Positions 5,373 to 7,100 of a stretch of DNA of 7,100 bases are shown here, piece after piece. A model generated the notes under the pieces. The model was not told the DNA's origin. It searched no databases and saw only the letters and a program-made list of their open reading frames with translations. The position numbers and the translations under genes were made by a program. Position 1 is the stretch's first letter. Every line of letters begins with the position of its first letter. The stretch is from DATGHS01 sp035307785 (GTDB lineage Bacteria; Planctomycetota; Planctomycetia; Gemmatales; Gemmataceae), in NCBI GenBank assembly GCA_035307785.1, contig DATGHS010000446.1, positions 1 through 7,100 on the forward strand, read 5' to 3'.

Positions 5373-6491
5373 CTACCGCTGTATCCGTGCGGAGCCGCCT
5401 TGCGCCAGTGCCTTCACCTGTTCCAACGTCGCCATCGTCGTGTCGCCGGGGAAAGTGGTGAGCAGCGCGCCATGGGCCCAGCCGAGTTTCAACGCTTCTT
5501 CCGGCCCTTCACTGGTGAGCAGGCCATAGAAAAAGCCGGCCGCGAAGCCATCGCCACCGCCCACGCGGTCGTACACATCGAGTTCGCACGTGGGCGAGAC
5601 GTAGGTCTTGCCGCTTATCCACGCCACGGCGCCCCAGCTATGCCGGTTGGTGGAATGCACTTCGCGCAGCGTCGTCGCCACCACTTTCACGTTGGGGTAC
5701 AGCTGCACCACGTTGTCGATCATGCTGAAAAACGTACTCGGATCGAGCTTCGACTTGCCTGCGACTTCCGGCCCGGGGACGCCGAGCCCTTTTTGCAGAT
5801 CTTCCTCGTTGCCGACGAGGACATCGACGTAAGCCATGATCCGGCGAATGACTTCGTGGGCCCGCTGCAAGCCGCCGGAGATCTTCCAGAGCTTTTCGCG
5901 GAAGTTTAAGTCGAAGGAAACCACGGCTCCGGCTGCCTTCGCCGCTTGCATGCCTTCGATAATGACTTCCGGCGTGGTCTGCGAAAGCGCGGCGAAGATG
6001 CCGCCGGAATGGAACCAGCGGACACCGATCCCCTCACCCCGACCCTCTCCCGCAAGGGGAGAGGGAGAAAACATGGCCTTCCAATCGAAATCGCCCGGTT
6101 TCAGCCTTGCTCCCGCTTCGTTGCTGCGGTTGTAGAAGACCATGGGCGCGCGGATGCCGTAACCTTGGTCACTGTAGACGGTGGCCATGTTCGGGCCAGT
6201 CACGCCGTCGTGGTTGAAGTGCTTGTAAAAAGGCTGAACCCCCATGGCCCGCACGCGCTCGGCCACCAGTTCGCCGATGGGGTAATCGACCATGGCACTG
6301 GCAATGCCGGTCTTCATGCGGAAGCAATCCGCGAGATTGGCGGCGACATTGAACTCGCCTCCGCTCACGTGTATGCGGCAATTGTTGGCCTTGCGAAAGG
6401 GCACGATGCCGGTGTCGAGCCGATGCACGAGCGCGCCGAGAGAAAGCAGATCAAGTGCGCCATTCTTGGGGATGCTGAGCGATGAGGGCAT
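5373..6491 (-). CDS. kdgK: PfkB-family sugar kinase, probable 2-keto-3-deoxygluconate kinase, with in-frame repeat insert
   Basis: A 372-residue cytoplasmic kinase that probably uses ATP to phosphorylate 2-keto-3-deoxygluconate to its 6-phosphate, feeding Entner-Doudoroff-type or uronate breakdown. The PfkB signs are an N-terminal substrate motif GGEFNVAANLA at residues 44-54, SFDLNFREKLW at 192-202, NEEDL at 228-232 and the C-terminal DRVGGGDGFAAGF at 308-320, where D314 is the expected catalytic base. DLNFREKLW favours KdgK over ribokinase or fructokinase, but substrate choice is not proven. Start: GGAG at 6501-6498 lies six bases before the ATG. Residues 142-154 (SPSPLAGEGRGEG) are encoded by a palindromic repeat fragment at 6030-6068 and seem to be extra between WKAMF and GVRWFHSGG. 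Both the frame and the motifs are intact, so the enzyme may still work. No aldolase gene lies next to it within the window. Confidence 0.9.
   Translation of the reverse strand: MPSSLSIPKNGALDLLSLGALVHRLDTGIVPFRKANNCRIHVSGGEFNVAANLADCFRMKTGIASAMVDYPIGELVAERVRAMGVQPFYKHFNHDGVTGPNMATVYSDQGYGIRAPMVFYNRSNEAGARLKPGDFDWKAMFSPSPLAGEGRGEGIGVRWFHSGGIFAALSQTTPEVIIEGMQAAKAAGAVVSFDLNFREKLWKISGGLQRAHEVIRRIMAYVDVLVGNEEDLQKGLGVPGPEVAGKSKLDPSTFFSMIDNVVQLYPNVKVVATTLREVHSTNRHSWGAVAWISGKTYVSPTCELDVYDRVGGGDGFAAGFFYGLLTSEGPEEALKLGWAHGALLTTFPGDTTMATLEQVKALAQGGSARIQR
6030..6068. repeat. Palindromic repeat fragment inside the kinase gene
   Basis: CCCTCTCCC at 6043-6051 pairs with GGGAGAGGG at 6057-6065 around a 5-base loop, preceded by CCCCTCACCCCGA. 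The sequence is related to the right arm of the element at 1612-1698 (CACCCCAACCCTC...GGGGGAGGG). It spans exactly 39 bases of the kinase, translating as 13 residues on the minus strand, and keeps the frame. Confidence 0.75.
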
Positions 6492-6538
6492 GGAAAGCTC
6501 CGGGTGTCAGTCAAGTGCTGATATCGTTTATCTTATGA

Positions 6539-6581
6539 GCGGCGAATCCCCAATTTTCGCCGCTTGGCTAAATCGCCAAGC
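6539..6581. repeat. Two adjacent hairpins upstream of the kinase
   Basis: GCGGCGAA at 6539-6546 pairs with TTCGCCGC at 6556-6563 around a 9-base loop. GCTTGGC at 6562-6568 pairs with GCCAAGC at 6575-6581 around a 6-base loop. The two overlap by two bases, so both cannot form in full. They lie 48 bases upstream of the kinase start, between divergent genes, and could be an operator, a leader structure or another interspersed repeat. No clear promoter was assigned in this 239-base gap. Confidence 0.4.
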
Positions 6582-6720
6582 CTCCCCGATCCCATCGTTT
6601 TCATTTAGCTTCCGGCTTTTGCTTAAGATTGCTCAAGTTGGTTGGCGCTGACAGTCGGGGCTAGCCATGATATGGTGCCGGCGCGCGTGAAGTTTTCACA
6701 CGCCCCAAAAAGGAAATTTG

Positions 6721-6727
6721 AGGAGGG
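6721..6727 (+). promoter_or_regulatory. Strong ribosome binding site of the 6731 gene
   Basis: AGGAGGG lies directly upstream of the ATG at 6731, with only three bases between it and the codon (four from AGGAGG). It supports a real gene start even though the frame runs off the right edge. Confidence 0.65.
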
Positions 6728-6730
6728 AAC

Positions 6731-7100
6731 ATGCCCTTGAAATACTGGCGAACCATGCTCTGTGCGTTGGCCCTGGGCCTGATCGGCCTGGTGGTGTGGG
6801 CGGACGATCATATTCGAGGCTCGGCCGCGCATAGGGAGCAGCGCGCCCAGACCGAGCCGCAAACCGCCACGGCCCCGCCGCCGGCGCCAAACGTGTTGCC
6901 GGGACCGGAAAGTCAGAATCAAGCGGTGCCCGCGCCGGGCCAGCCGGTTATGAACGAGAAAAACTTTGACATTTCGCCGGCAAATGAACCGGTGCAAACG
7001 AAACGGGGCGTGGATATCGCTCCGGCCGTGGTGACCACGCCGGTTGCGCCGCCGGTGGTGCCGGCGCCGCCGAGCATTGAGATTGTCGTAGGCAAAGCCG
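6731..7100 (+). CDS. Proline-rich secreted or membrane-anchored protein, 3' end missing
   Basis: The frame is open from the ATG at 6731 to the right edge: 123 full codons with no stop. Residues 1-7 are basic (MPLKYWR), and about 8-24 form a hydrophobic segment (TMLCALALGLIGLVVWA) that is either a signal peptide or a membrane anchor. From about residue 25 the chain is polar and then rich in Pro, Ala and Val, with runs such as APPPAPNVLPGPE and TPVAPPVVPAPPS, typical of an extended spacer that crosses the envelope. The last visible residues, IEIVVGKA, may begin a folded domain. Nothing identifies the function. It is divergent from the kinase and separated from it by 239 bases. Confidence 0.75.
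   Translation, partial: MPLKYWRTMLCALALGLIGLVVWADDHIRGSAAHREQRAQTEPQTATAPPPAPNVLPGPESQNQAVPAPGQPVMNEKNFDISPANEPVQTKRGVDIAPAVVTTPVAPPVVPAPPSIEIVVGKA

Noticed and set aside
5253..6485. Long plus-strand reading frames opposite the kinase (5253-5909 and 5946-6485)
   Set aside because: They lie antisense to a gene with clear PfkB motifs and have no recognisable domain. One also runs through the 23-base inverted repeat.
6623..6997. Minus-strand frame near the right edge
   Set aside because: It is opposite the plus-strand frame at 6731, which has a strong ribosome binding site and a sensible N-terminus, and it has no known motif.

Overview
The window most likely comes from a planctomycete, probably of the Pirellulales type. 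Three things point there: a DUF1559 protein, a tandem pair of zinc-ribbon membrane proteins with a four-cysteine N-terminal ribbon, and unusually many short palindromic repeats between GC-rich, mostly singly transcribed genes. This assignment rests on remembered family features, not on a search.

Layout. Positions 1-280 hold two clusters of small hairpins. Two zinc-ribbon/two-membrane-segment paralogues follow on the minus strand (290-904 and 977-1543). A gene-poor stretch (1544-1975) carries a large inverted repeat, a 7-base tandem repeat and a short palindrome. A plus-strand gene (1976-3304) encodes a secreted two-part protein. It converges on a minus-strand DUF1559 protein (3357-4223) that has two membrane helices in place of the usual prepilin-like leader. 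A second copy of the short palindrome lies upstream of a plus-strand membrane protein with a putative split zinc site (4468-5142). Two inverted repeats separate that gene from a convergent PfkB-family sugar kinase, probably a 2-keto-3-deoxygluconate kinase (5373-6491, minus). Divergent from the kinase, a membrane-anchored or secreted proline-rich protein starts at 6731 and runs off the right edge.

The genes do not form one obvious operon or pathway. Only the two zinc-ribbon genes look co-transcribed. The kinase is the only enzyme that can be recognised. The others are envelope or membrane proteins of unknown role.

The most interesting signals are in the repeats. A 39-base fragment of a palindromic repeat lies in frame inside the kinase and adds 13 residues. 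A 28-base palindrome occurs twice with a compensating base-pair change, each time upstream of a plus-strand gene. I see no mobile-element gene, CRISPR array, tRNA or rRNA, and no convincing new multi-gene system.
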